A stretch of 64,000 nt of DNA from contig JBBPBK010000110.1 of assembly GCA_039720395.1 (NCBI GenBank), forward strand, positions 1 to 64,000. Direction: 5' to 3'. The notes beneath the pieces were generated by a model that was given only the letters and a program-made list of their open reading frames with translations, did no database searches and had not been told where the DNA came from. The translations under genes and the position numbers were made by a program. Positions 1-12,300 of this stretch are shown here, piece after piece (the stretch's first letter is position 1; each line of letters opens with the position of its first letter). The stretch comes from Liquidambar formosana. Lineage: Eukaryota > Streptophyta > Magnoliopsida > Saxifragales > Altingiaceae.

Positions 1-1389
1 GGGTTTTTTATTGGGTTTGTTTCGGTTTGATTTATTGGAGTCAGGTTTCATTGAAAGATTGAATTTGGGTTTCGATGTCAGATCTGGGTGTTTTTTTTTT
101 TTTTTTGGCAATTACCCTTTGTTTGGTTTACAGGAAAATTAAGGAAAAGATTATAAAGTGATTATTTTGACCGTTATGTTTTATGCTGTTTTGGTTTGTG
201 GGGAATTAGAAGTCACCTCAAGGAAAGCCAAATAGTTTTATTAGGTTCAGTAGAGGTTTTTTTTTTTGGTCCCTTTTGGGGCTTCAATTATTGAGATATT
301 AAAAATACAAAATTTCATTTTGGTTTTATTTTTCTTCTTTTTCTTAGCAACCGAACAAAGGGTGGGTTTTAATTTGCCCTTTTGGCTGGTTTGTGTGATT
401 ATGAGAAAATTTGGCGACGAAGTCAATGTAGATCTAAAGTTGATTTTGGAGTCTCTGAAATCCATAATTACTTTGGCCCACTCCATTTAGTTTTTGGTAA
501 TAACGAGAGAAATGAAAGTAAAATGCTTAATCCTTTTAAAAACATGCAGAACAGATGGTTTACTTTTTTGTTAAGTTATTATTTTGCTTTTATGGCTGAA
601 TGGAGATGGCTGCATTTAATCTGTCAGGGCTTTTCAAGCTCAAATTTAGTTTTTCGTCGAGCTAGAAAATCATTATATGATAGGATCACAGAAAACTTTC
701 TAAATTCATTCTGTATGTATCTAAAAAGATTTTATATCACTTTAACAAAGTGACTGTCAAACATTGGGGAATATAGTAGTTCATTTTCTATAATAAGGTT
801 GAGAAATGGCTTTTGTCATCATTGCAGAGAATCTTTGGTGTGAGTTGTTTCTCTTCTTTTTATTTATTTTTCCTGTCTCCGTGTGTGTTCTGACTTCTAT
901 TTGATTGAGATGTTGGAATCAACTTAGGTTTGGATCTGATCCATGATATCCATCAGTTTGGATTGACTAGTCAAGTGTTCAAGCCTCTAGAAGCTCTTAT
1001 ATTTCATGTATTTTTTTCTCTCTAAATTTTTTTTCAGCCACATGTATTGCTAAATAATGTGATTAGGGCCATAGGGGAAACATAAATGCTGCATTATCTG
1101 AATTTGGAGTAGTAGCAATATGAGCACCATTAGTTTAAAAGCTTAATTCTTATGACTCTTAAATCTGATTTATTCACTGTTAATGGAGTGGTGATATTAT
1201 ATGTTGGAATTCAAAGTTATTTGAAAATTCAAGGTTTTCAACAGTGGTTGAAATGTACATTAAATGGGTAGTGAGCAAAAGGAAAGAGTAATGTATATAG
1301 GGCAGTTTACACTTGTGACGTCTCGCGTGCGCGACGGTGATAAGAGCCGTTTGTGGCTTACACATGTGGGCGCGTGACGACGACGGACG

Positions 1390-1760
1390 ACTCTGCGTGA
1401 CTTTGCATAGTAGAACAAATTCATTTTTATAAATGCTGAGTTCAATTATTGCTAAACTCCTTGGGCCACCCTCACAAGGGATCATGGTTCTCATGGGCCT
1501 TGGACTTAATTAGTCTATATGGTTTGTGGGGTTTTACACGTGACAACCACGAATGAATTTGATCCTTATCACGCTGCGCGACTTGTGGTAGAACAAATTC
1601 ATATTTATAAATCTAAGTTTAACTCTTTCCTAAACTCCTTGGGACCAACAACACAAGGTTTCATGGTTCTCATGGGCTTTAGACTTAGTCCATATGTGTT
1701 GTGGGGTTGTATATGGGCTCGGGATTCACCCAAAGGGTTTTCCTTGTTATCAAAAAAAAA
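1390..1760 (+). repeat. Tandemly repeated SINE-like fragments
   Basis: Two diverged direct copies of roughly 160-190 bp (about 1390-1545 and 1575-1760) share the blocks 'tagtagaacaaattcat', 'ctaaactccttggg' and 'ggttctcatgggc'. The block from 'ccttggg' through 'ttgtggggt' also occurs in the SINE at 27699-27903 on the same strand. These are therefore probably 3' parts of the same SINE family without clear Pol III boxes. Confidence 0.45.
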
Positions 1761-1805
1761 TTTATGTACTTCAAATTTTTGGAGAAGGCCTAATTATGCT
1801 TAGAA

Positions 1806-3640
1806 GTGGGGTAGGAGGAGAAGGGAGAAACCTAGGCAATTACAAGAAGAGCTGTAAGCTAGCGTATTCTCAATTGAACTCCCTTTAGCCTCAAAAGAGA
1901 TGATTCAAACCTTTATGGGATTTGTGACCCTATAATTTTAGTTATAGCTTTGAGATAGAAATAATCCCATCTATTAAGGGGCCTGAAAAGTCACAAGAAC
2001 TAGTGCTGCAGCGGGGCAGGTTGGGAGGTCTCAAGTTGTAGAACCCTCAACCCAAGCTAGACCCAACTTGAGCTTACTCAACTTAAGCCTAATTTTCTCG
2101 GCTTGGGTTTGATAGGTGGATGGGTTTAATTTTTAAATGTGCATTGCAATAACACATGCCACACATTTCAATCATTCAAATTCTGTTTTAACCTGGAAAG
2201 GAAAATATTGTCAATTCAAGCCTAATTGTTTTTCACAAAGAAAATTAATAGCAAAGCATCAAAATAATTAAAAATATATCAAGAATGCTAAGTAATAATT
2301 TTTTTCTACATTAATTAATGCTTCAAAAGGGTAGGGAAAAGAAAGGAAGGAAAGAAGGGGTGATAGAAAAAGGGAATTATATGGTGGCCCAAACTGTTCA
2401 TGCATGATGATGACATTCGATTGAGGCAGGTGAAAGAAGGGGGTGATAAGGGATAAAGGAGTAACCTAGGCAATACAACAAGAACTAAAGTTGCATAGGC
2501 TCAATTCAACTTTTGTTAGCTTTGGAAGAGTTAATTACCAGCCTTTTATGGATTTTTGAAACCGTAATAACAATTACCTCTAGTTTTGAGATAGGAGTAA
2601 TCCCATATGTTATAAAACCCAAAAAGATACAAGAACTAATAGTATGCTGAGGCTGGTATGTTAGGTTGGGAGGTCTCGAAGGGGTAGAGCCCTTAACCCA
2701 AGTCTAACCCAACATAAGCTCAATTAGGGACTTAAATATCGATATCAATGAATATATTGAGGGTCCGAAAACACGGATATATTGGATATATCGATTTAGA
2801 GATATGATGGATATTATCAGTTAAACACATATATTTTCATTGAAACTCTGGGAAACAATAATTTATATTCTAATAAACAGTTTAGAATCAAAGTATTGCA
2901 ATTTAAATGTGTATGAGACAAGTATGTATTGTGTAGGGTATAGAAAGTGTGCTACGTTGAGCAAAAAAAAATGATATTTTAAGAGAGTCAATGAAAGATG
3001 TTACGTAATAATACTAATTTAAGCCATTAGTATAAATGTATAATTGAAATATTTATATAAATCAATACTAAAAGAGTAAGATGTGATAATTTTGACACGA
3101 TAATAATAAAATAAATATCTCAATATCGTTGATATATATCCTCAATATAGTTGATACATCATCGATATATTATTAGTGATGCTATGTAAAAAAAGAAGAT
3201 GTTATGGATATATTGAGATTTATCAATAATGTTAAAAATATCGACAATATCATAAAGATATTTTGCGAAAAAGATATGTCAGATATCACATTGAAGGGTT
3301 CGGATACACAGATATATCCACTGATATATTGTGGATATATCAGAGATATCATGGATATTTTAGTCCATGAGTTCAATTATCTAGGCTCGAGATGATGGGG
3401 GTGGACGGGTTCAATTTTTTTAAGTAAATTCCAATGGCATATAACTGCACATTTCAATCTTCCAAATTCTATATATTAACTTAAAAGTTCATGTTAATTC
3501 AAACCCTACTTTTGCATAAAGAAAATAAACAAGAAGCATTAAAATAGTTAAAAGTCAATCTGGAGTTCGTATATAAAAAATTTTATTGCACCAATTAATG
3601 CTCAAAAGGTAGGGAAAAGAGAAGGAATTATATGGTGGCA
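1806..3640 (+). repeat. Diverged tandem duplication, second copy interrupted
   Basis: A unit of about 540 bp (about 1806-2345) recurs at about 2445-3640. Shared landmarks in the same order are 'aacctaggcaat', 'ttgagatag..taatccca', 'ggttgggaggtctc', 'aacccaag' and a closing 'gggtagggaaaag'. The second copy is longer because a 644-bp element (2727-3370) sits inside it. No coding function is visible. Confidence 0.6.
2727..3370. mobile_element. Non-autonomous TIR element, Mutator-like MITE candidate
   Basis: The ends are inverted: GGGACTTAAATATC at the left, and the reverse complement of the right side gives GGACTAAAATATCC. The insert interrupts the second copy of the surrounding tandem duplication. 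It is flanked by gctcaatta (2718-2726) and gttcaatta (3371-3379), a 9-bp target duplication with one mismatch, a length typical of Mutator elements. The interior is very rich in ATATC/GATAT words and has no plausible gene. Confidence 0.5.
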
Positions 3641-4598
3641 CAAATGTCCATGGACAGTGACTGCAAGTGGTTGTGGGGATTGGGGATTGGGTGATGCCAG
3701 TGTGCCCTTTTTTTTTCCTTTTTTTTTTTTCTTTTGAGATAAAAAACAAATTATATTAATGAGAAAGGAAATATAGTTTGGACCAGGAGTCCAACAGAGA
3801 AACAAAAACCAAACAGCCTTAGGCTAAAAGAAAGCCCTCAAAAGACAGCTTAACTGCCCTAAATAAAAGACCTAGCCTATACAAACAATGTGTATCCTTC
3901 CCACTACTAAAAAAGGTATACCACTTGTCCTTATACTTGACCAACCAAGTGCCAATCGAGGAGGATAGAAATGGCCTCTTGACCGTCTACTCTTAGCATG
4001 CTTGGAAAAAACATATTATGTGTGCATTTATAACTGCAGATACAGATAGGATATGATATGATACAATAACAGTGATATGAAAATTCTAAAAAAGTAGGAT
4101 ATGATATGGTGTGTGAGTGTGGGTCAACTTTATAGGCTTTTGGCTCCTCTTGGGCGATTCGTTGTGTGGACTTCCTCTTTTTTTTGTTGTGTGTTCTCCT
4201 TATGTGTGTTAGCCAAAAACAATTATATGATACGGCGGGGAATACATTAATATAAATATATATATATATATATAGTATTATATATAGTAATATGAATATT
4301 AGTATTTTGGTAACAAACATAAAAAAGTTTGAACGTATAGAAAAACAATAATATGCAAGGAATAAATAACCATGACACACGTCCCTAGGCATCAAGCATC
4401 AACTATGTTGATCTTTCGTAAGTCATACCTATATAAATAACTATTAATAGAAGCCACCAACAATATAAAGAGATCAATAAAGGGAAAATTAATCAATTTA
4501 AAAAAAAAAAAAATCATGATTGCATTTATTTACACATTAAAAAATAATTAAGGACTTAGGGTTCTCGATCAAGGTTTTTAAACGAATTTTTGATCAAG

Positions 4599-4644
<46 letters not shown>

Positions 4645-4650
4645 GAGAGA
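4599..4650. repeat. (GA)n microsatellite
   Basis: A GA dinucleotide run of about 50 bp with small interruptions, seen directly. Confidence 0.95.
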
Positions 4651-4889
4651 AACCCAAAATTGCTTTCCAACTGGGGTATCTATACATATCAATAACTTTT
4701 ATACTTTTAATTTTACATTCAAACTTAAAAAAAAAAAAAAAGAACCATAATTACAAAGTGACCTAAATGTATCTCATTCGGATGTATTTAGGGAGTATCT
4801 GAAAATATTCAATGATGTGGCATTTTTTTTTTCCCTAAATCGTATCAGATATGTATAGGGGGGGTTATTCTAGGAGTATTTGAATCTGA

Positions 4890-5302
4890 CTAGATATGGC
4901 ACACGTGCATTGCACGTGAATAATATAGAAATAATAAAGATATATGAAAATTAATAAATTCTCATATATATAATATAGAAATGAAAATCTAATTATTTAT
5001 TTATTTATTTTTTATAAATTTAAGTCATTAGAATAGACGTTCAATTACAATAGGTTAAAATTCCTTCTATGGTTAGGAGTCATCGTAAGAATAAGAAGTT
5101 GGTTAGGAGATATGCATAGTAGTGGAAGCTGTTTAGAATTCATGAAATGGATGTCATTATCATTTTTTTCTTTTTTTTTGCTGGAAAATAAATATTCCTA
5201 ATTGCTAAATATGAGGGTAAATAAGTATTTAAAATTCAAAATAAGGGTGTAATAGCCAATCAAAAATTTTTCTAAGATACAGACTTTTATAGGTAGTATA
5301 GA
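4890..5302 (-). mobile_element. Non-autonomous Helitron
   Basis: Read on the minus strand, the element begins with TCTATACTACCTATAAAAG just after an A. It ends with CTAG followed by T, preceded by a palindromic hairpin around CACGTGCAATGCACGTG. These are the three Helitron hallmarks: a TC 5' end, a 3' hairpin with CTRR end, and insertion between A and T. It is 413 bp long and codes for nothing. A second member lies at 44626-45159 and a third 5' end at 58283. Confidence 0.75.
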
Positions 5303-5497
5303 TATGTGTGGGTGGCACCAAGTAGGCCCATACTGCTGTGGTCATGGACTCAAGGCATTTAGATTGTTTTGATTTGTTTATTTATGTTTAAAGCTAACTT
5401 TTGTATGCTTATTCTTTATTTCAATTTAACAGTTTACTTGGAAATTTGTCATTTTTTGACATTTAAGTATAATAGGAGATTTCTTAACGTGTGCCCT

Positions 5498-5518
5498 AAG
5501 GGCACGTGAAGATACATT
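5498..5518. repeat. Short inverted repeat
   Basis: A near-perfect palindrome centred on cctaagg, with CGTGTGCCC facing GGGCACGTG. It may be the remains of a foldback element, but no element boundaries are visible around it. Confidence 0.4.
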
Positions 5519-5703
5519 TAATGAACCAATGGGAAAATGTATTTGCATAATTTTCTATGCATTTTAATGTTTTTCTATGTAATTTGCACCATTGGCCAAT
5601 GGTCTTATATTTGAGTATTAGTAGTAAAATAATTACATATTTTGAGGGTTACATATAGTTTTAATGTTGAACACCCGGCCAAGTGACTTCCGAAAAAGAG
5701 TTA

Positions 5704-5987
5704 CTCCCTCCATTTCACATTGACTGTCTTGTTTGAAAAAACAAATTTTTTAGGAATCCTCTTTAAATGCTTTCGCACCCACATTTATACTTTAACATTT
5801 CAATTTTGCCCTCAAGTGTGGTACAAATCATTAATTGAGTTTGTTTCGTCTATGTCATGTAGTTAATACCATGGATATGGGTATTTTAGGAAATTGATTA
5901 AAATGAAGTCATTGTCTTTTTTACTAGAACAAAAATTTGAAACGGCTCAAAATGGAAAGGAAGACGATCAATATGAAACGGAGGGAG
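5704..5987. mobile_element. Stowaway-type MITE (Tc1/mariner)
   Basis: It starts with CTCCCTCCATTTCACATTGA and ends with the inverted counterpart finishing CGGAGGGAG. It is flanked on both sides by TA (5702-5703 and 5988-5989). The 284-bp length, CTCCCTCC ends and TA target duplication are diagnostic of Stowaway MITEs. Non-coding. Confidence 0.85.
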
Positions 5988-6700
5988 TAATAAAAAACGA
6001 ATAATTCATGATTTGATGCTCTACAATTTAGTAGTAGGAAATCCTGTTTTGTCCAGGATCATTTGCCCTTTATCTGAAGTGGAACACACTACCTCACGAT
6101 GCACAAAATCTTCTTACAACTGTTGCTTCTCCTTTACGTGAGAAGACTTGCAACCTCACTATAAAGAAGGGAAACAATTTACTTAGTATACATACTATGG
6201 TAAAAAAATATCAAAATTGCTCCTGTATTATTAAATTACACAATATTTCTAAATAGCATAAATTTTTTGTAACTTCAATATATATATAGCAGTCATTGAT
6301 GTCTTTGTATTACTATCTGTCTATCTCATTTCAAATTGTATAGACTTATAAGATTTTGGATGGACCTTATCATTTCAAAGTTAATATTTTTGTCCAACCC
6401 TAAAAAATTGTATATTATCCTAAAACTTGAAAAATGTAATTTTTATTTACTTGTAACTTAATTTCCTAAGTCTTGCAAAGATGTATAAATAAAAGAGATA
6501 AATAAATTATGTAAAGAGGGAATTGATATCTAAAAAAATAATAGAGGGTTTTAAAAATCTTACAAAAAAAATACACTGATACTTCTATTACATTGTTTGG
6601 ATATGATGCTGTGTCAATTTTTTATGTTTCCTGAAAGCTGCTTTCATATTTGCTCTTTGGAATTTTTGGGTGTTGGGATTGTTAGATATGTGTTCTACAC

Positions 6701-6703
<3 letters not shown>

Positions 6704-6743
<40 letters not shown>
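6704..6743 (+). repeat. Uninterrupted T40 tract before a splice acceptor
   Basis: Forty consecutive T residues end about 50 bp upstream of the cag acceptor of the R3H exon at 6796. They form part of a very pyrimidine-rich 3' intron end. Such a tract is likely to vary in length between individuals or assemblies. Confidence 0.9.
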
Positions 6744-6744
<1 letters not shown>

Positions 6745-6795
6745 GGTTTTTGGTTAATTAAAAAATGTTCCTTTTTCCTTTTTTTTCCCCCTCAG

Positions 6796-9117
6796 TTTTG
6801 CGAATGGAACTTGATATCCAGAGGTTCTTGCTTAATCCTGATCAACAGCAATTTGAGTTCCAACATTTTCCGACTTCCTATCTTCGGCTTGCAGCTCATC
6901 GTGTTGCTCAACACTATGGTCTGCAAACAATGGTTCAGGATAATGTCTTGGATGGCCTGGCAAATAAAATTGTCGGGAGAAAAACTTTAGAAAGCAGATT
7001 TCCTGCTGTCTGTTTGTCTGAAATTCCTGCTAAACAGTCTGAAAATGATAAACCTGAGCAGATTAAAATTGTCATCAGGCCTAGGCCCAATAAAGCTTCT
7101 GTAAATGAAGGTAATGAAAATGGGATGGAGCGAAGTCATGTACGAACTGTGGAAGAGAGGAAGGAGGAGTATGACAGAGCACGAGCCCGCATCTTCAGTG
7201 GCCCTAGCTCTCCTAATTCAGATGATATATTGTCTCAGGTCCCAACAGATGGTAAAAATTTGTGTTTTAGCAGAGACGAGAATGAAGGTTACAGGAACTC
7301 GATGAATGATCCAGAAAAAAGTAGCATGAGGGATGGTTTTACTTCGTCTCGAGTTGCCATTTTCAGAGATAGGGAGAAAGATCGAACTGACCCAGATTAT
7401 GATAGGAGTTATGAAAGGTATGTGCCTTCATTTTGTATTGGTTTTGGGTTGGGGAAGCTGTCTGGTTGGTGGATGTTTAGGTAATAAGGACTCTTGTGCC
7501 ACTGTCATATGCATCTCTGACACCATTCTGGGTAAATGGTACAAGGTGTTAGGTGTATGTTTCTCAATTGCTTAAAGATGCTGATCATCTTTAGTGTACT
7601 TGTTATGTTGATTTATAGACTTGCTTATAGATGACTAAGATTATTGGTAATGATGAAGATTATTATTTTGAGCCATGAAAATTAATAATTTGTTTTGCAT
7701 AATTGGTTATGGGGAGTTTAATTAGGTCCACAGTACATTCTTGTCTCGATCATAATCATGGTATTACATTATTATATTATTGTAATGTTCCAAACTTAAA
7801 ATCATTTTTTAACTGATTCAGGTATGTTAGGAACCTTCCAACTAATCAAAGCTTTAGTTTGGCGCCTTTCAATATGCAGAAGATTCAACTTCCATTCGTG
7901 CAGTATGATACCGGTTTTCCCCAGTTGGGTCAGATGCCGAGGACTCAAGCTTCCCTTAGTTACAGGCCTCCTTCGAACTCAGTCATGAGCCCTGTTTGCC
8001 CCCCGGGATTGAACCAGACATCAAGGGATGCTGTTTATATGCAGTGGCCAAGTCCTGCAATGATGTATGCACATTCATATGAGCAGTTTAGACATGCTGT
8101 TTTCCAGGTAAGCCACTGTCCCTAATTTCATAATCCCCACCCAACCCCCAACACCCCCTCCCCCCCCAACCACGTTCTAGGAGAAATAAGACGTGTAGTC
8201 ATAGGAGAAATAAGATGCGTAGTCATGGTTGTAGCACCCTAATATTGTTTTTAGGGTTCTGCATCCTTTTGTATGGGAAGTTTTTTTTTATTTAAAACTT
8301 TAGTGCCGGACTCATTGCTCTTGTCGTGGAATGTTAAAAGACATTTATATCTGGTTTCTGCTGGGGGTTTTGAATTTTTATATATTATTATTATTATTAT
8401 TCACAATTTTTTCAATTCATAATTGGTTCTGCTTCCTTTCGCATGGGAAGTTTTTTTTAAATGTTTTACTTGATAAGTGGAGGACTCATTGCTCTTGTTG
8501 GGGAATGTTAAAAGACTCTTATATCTCGTTTCTGAAATGGATTTTAATTTATTATCATTATCATTATTATTCTCAATTTTTTCAATTCATAGTTAAATCA
8601 TCATAAGTCAATGTGCTAGGGAGTATTTAGTCTGTCTTCTGCATTTAATTTGTTATGTGGCCCAAAACACTGATGTAATTGTAAGTTTGTAGAAATCGCA
8701 AAGGTAGTTGCAGAGGATTTAAATCCTCTTTTACGTTGTTCATGTCTCTTTAGTTCATATGAGCATGTGCATAAGCAGTTGTCCCGCCGTGATCGTGCAT
8801 GCTCATATGGGCATTTAAGACAGTGCAGACTCTTTAAATGGTTGTGCTTTTAACACAAGAATGTCGGTGTGGGTCCCGTATTGATACCATTTTTACATCA
8901 TTTTAAAATATTGAACTTCCTTTTTTATATTTGGGATATCATCTTTTAGGGAATAGGCTGGGACATACCAGCCTCGTTCATTTTATAGTTTGCATTTTCC
9001 CCTGTTGTTTAAGGCTCTGTTTGGATTTTGGAAAACACAAGGGAAAAGAAAATACTGAAAATTTTACACTTGGATCCCTTCCTAAGCCTTTTTAAGTTTT
9101 CCCTGGTCTTTTGTCAT

Positions 9118-9156
<39 letters not shown>

Positions 9157-9300
9157 TTGTGTGTGCATGCGTGTGCTGTTTGCATGCTTATTGGACGTTT
9201 TTTTTTACCCTTTAAAAACTTAAATTGACTCTTTACGGTCTTTTTGCAGGCACCATTCTGTCAGCAACCTCTGAGCTTTGATTACTCTCAAAATCATTAA
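6796..9300 (+). CDS. R3H and SUZ domain protein, last three coding exons
   Basis: I read exons 6796-7417, 7822-8107 and 9250-9300, joined by GT-AG introns (donors at 7418 and 8108, acceptors ending at 7821 and 9249). The frame is kept across both joins and stops at TAA 9298-9300. From the internal Met at 6804 the product is 316 residues. An R3H domain occupies about residues 5-50, with the R-x3-H motif at Arg33/His37. A SUZ domain, from IKIVIRPRP to RARARIFSGPS, covers about 85-140. The tail is rich in Pro, Gln and Ser and ends with FDYSQNH. R3H and SUZ domains bind single-stranded nucleic acids, so an RNA-binding cytoplasmic or nuclear role is likely; nothing in the sequence specifies the target. 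In plant homologues the R3H domain is preceded by a short N-terminal segment. Exon 6796 opens with in-frame codons before the Met, so a first coding exon upstream is missing from view. Confidence 0.88.
8261..8598 (+). repeat. Intronic tandem duplication
   Basis: Inside the last R3H intron a unit of about 165 bp occurs twice (about 8261-8430 and 8431-8598). The copies share 'atgggaagtttttttt', 'ggactcattgctcttg', 'gaatgttaaaagac' and 'caattttttcaattcata'. A TTA/TCA trinucleotide run follows in each. Confidence 0.7.
9119..9152. repeat. (CT)n microsatellite in R3H intron
   Basis: Seventeen CT units near the 3' end of the last intron, about 100 bp before the acceptor at 9249. Confidence 0.95.
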
Positions 9301-12300
9301 ACGACAATTCAGTGGGGATTGTCTGTATAACAGATAGCATGCAAATTTCTTTTAGGACTGCCCATCTCCAAGACTTTCTGTTATAATCTTTGTACCGGTG
9401 TTAGTCTTTGTCCATGTTTTCTCTTTGTGGATCTTAAAATTAGTAATGTAGTGAAGTGATAAAACTACCTTTGATCTGACTGCCGTCCTTTGTAGTGGGA
9501 TTATATATAATACATTTGATGCTGTGTTGTTTGTTTTATCCTTTGGTGGGCTGTGGGCTGTGGAGACCAAATGAGTAGGCAGCAACTTGTGAAATCTTAT
9601 CTTTGCTTATGCCTCTAAAGTGAAACCTAACAGCCTAAGCAAAGATTCGAAATTTTGTTGACCGTTGAGGAAAATTAAAAAAAGGGCCGTCACATGGGGG
9701 GGTGCTGGATATTGAAATGGGTTAATAATGGTTTTGAAGACATTTTTGGCTTATTGCCAGCTTGGGTTCATCATGCATCCTTCACTACCAATTTATTACT
9801 TTTTTAAGTCATAAACTATAGATTATTCAAACGTATTATCCGGATGAGGGATAGTGGAGGTTGTATTCATCTGAACTGTCAAAGCAATGAAGAGGATTAT
9901 CCCACCAAATTGGAAAATAGAAACTGGATCAGTGCAGATGAGGTCGGTCGGTATATACGAAACCAAGATTGAAGCAGCACTTGCGGTGGGGCTGGCAAAA
10001 TGGTTTTGTTTTGTGTTTTTAAAGGGTCGGTTCAGGTAAAATTGGTCCCCCCCCCCCTCTTAATGGTCGGCTCAGATGATTTTAGGAAAAATGATCCCTC
10101 ATGGCAAATAGGAAAAATGTAGGGTATGAAAAGGGGATTTTTATTTTTATTTTTATTTTTATTTTTTTGTGGTGCCCTTAACGGTCAGTTCCTGATGATT
10201 TTAGAAAAATGATCCCTCATGGCAAATTTAATTTCTGTCTTATTTTGGAGAAATTTGTGGGGTGTGCCTCTACACCCTACTTGTTTGTTACAACTTACAA
10301 GCCATGGACGGGAGTAAAGGCTTCTTGCTGCCCTATTGCTTATCCGCGAAATGAAACACCCAAATATATGGATCAAGATTCAAGAGTACCAATATCTACA
10401 AACCGAGAGACAAGCATTTTTCGTTTCGTTTGCTTGTGGTTTGAACTCTGCAAGTAAAATCCATGCCATTACAGTAAGTCAATTCTCTTTGTCCTCAGAT
10501 GGTACTATGAATTACTAAAATAATCATAACATCTAGGTGAAAGCTAAATATTTCAATGGTAAAATTATAAGTTCAAACAATATAAAATTTATCAACTCAT
10601 CCACCACTTTTCTGATTAAAAAAAAAAAAAAAAAAACTCATCCACCACTTTTTTTTAATAAAACCCAGTACCCATTTCATCACCTTTAGTACTGTATTAA
10701 GTATAAAAAAAAAAAAAGAAAAAAAAAAGGAAGCTAATAATACTTGTTATGCTCCCCTACTGATGCATTTTTACATCCCAGTTTTCGATTAGCTTGGTTG
10801 GGACATTGACAAGGTGAAGTTAATTTATCTATTTAGTGTGTCCGTCTATGCCACTAGAATTATGACAGTGACCAAAATAATCGACAATGCTAGTAGATCA
10901 TTCTTCATTAATTAAAGAGAAACTGCATTGAGAGAAGAACTCTCATATGCTCAAATATGAAGAGAAAGAGACTTCCCACCAATATTTAGCTTTGGCTTTA
11001 TGGGTGGTGCAGATTTCATTTTTTTTTTCATAGGTCATCGAAAGGATCTCGGACTAGAAATCTTGTTAGTGGAATACACATGAAGGCCTAGACAAATTGG
11101 GTTGGAGAGTGCAGATGAAACTATAACATAAGAGCGCAACATCCTAGAAGGGTTTCTCCTAGCTTAAACCTCAATTTAATATCCCCTCGAGTGAAAAAAG
11201 CAAGTCACCAAACAGAGCTTCCTTTTCTATGTCAAGCAAGTGGAACTTGAATATAATTAAATTTATTACCATCCTTTTGGCTGGGTCACCTAATGTAAAT
11301 GTGCCACTAATCATTAACCACACCACTGCACCAAAGACAGAATTCATCATTTGCAGAATAATCAAATATCAATGGCAGTATGGCATTAATAACAGTCTTT
11401 TAAAAGTTCTATTGCACTGTGAACACTATCTGATGCTGGCTACTTTCTAATCTATGGTCTAAGCACATGAACTCCTTTGACGGCCGATTCACTACCAAAT
11501 GCTAATTGCAGCACCTACCTACTAGCGTATTAAAATGTCATGAAATAAGTGGAAGCATGTTTGGTTGCACTTCAGAATCAATTATGGATTCAAGAAAGGG
11601 GGAAAAAAGTGCAAAACACCTTCTCACATTAGCAGAGGCACATGTAAACTAAAAAGCAATAAACAATCTGTCAAATATCCTTTTCTATTTGTTCAAAATC
11701 AACAAGTTCTCTTACTTGTGGACGCGTCAAAATTAGTGCATGTGATTTTAACCAGAAAAAGAAAATGTATGGAGTGTATTACTGTCAAGTAAGAAAGGAT
11801 TAGCCTAGACATGTTGGTAGAGACAACAACATAAATCACTATGCTCATGGAGTGAATTGTTGGCTACCTCTCAGTCCTGGATCACCTACATACCTAAGGA
11901 AGAACAATCTGGCTTCAAGGAATGTCGGCTCTAAGCCCTAAACCGAAATGATATGATTATCGAGACATCAAATAATCAGCGTCTACAATTACCATTCGGA
12001 AGTCAGCCAACTACTCAAAGCCTATGAAATATGATAATTGCACAATTCAGGGTTTAAACTTATGATCTGATAAACATCTTATTAAAACAACAAAACAATG
12101 CTTCCTCCACTAATCACAATCCATGTAGAAAGCTCAACCAGTTGCCTATGCTCAGTTACAGGATTCTGTGCATTAAAATATAATTCTACGAAGGAAAACA
12201 TATGAATTTATGAACCAATGAGGTTGGGAATGAATTTTCCAAAATAAGGAAGCAATGCTGCCGTCTTACGAAACCATGATATTGTATGTTCACAGTGCCA

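Larger units (their letters stand above)
1..6795. other. Non-coding region, probable long first intron of the R3H gene
   Basis: No convincing coding exon was found here. The sequence is AT-rich with many T runs and holds several repeats listed separately: SINE-like pieces, a tandem duplication with an insertion, a Helitron and a Stowaway MITE. The next exon at 6796 opens in mid-reading frame after a splice acceptor, so an upstream exon must exist. It is either before position 1 or unrecognised in this stretch. Calling the region intronic is an inference. Confidence 0.5.

Noticed and set aside
3931..4395. 154-residue minus-strand frame
   Set aside because: It runs through a (TA)n stretch and AT-rich sequence, with no motif or splice context.
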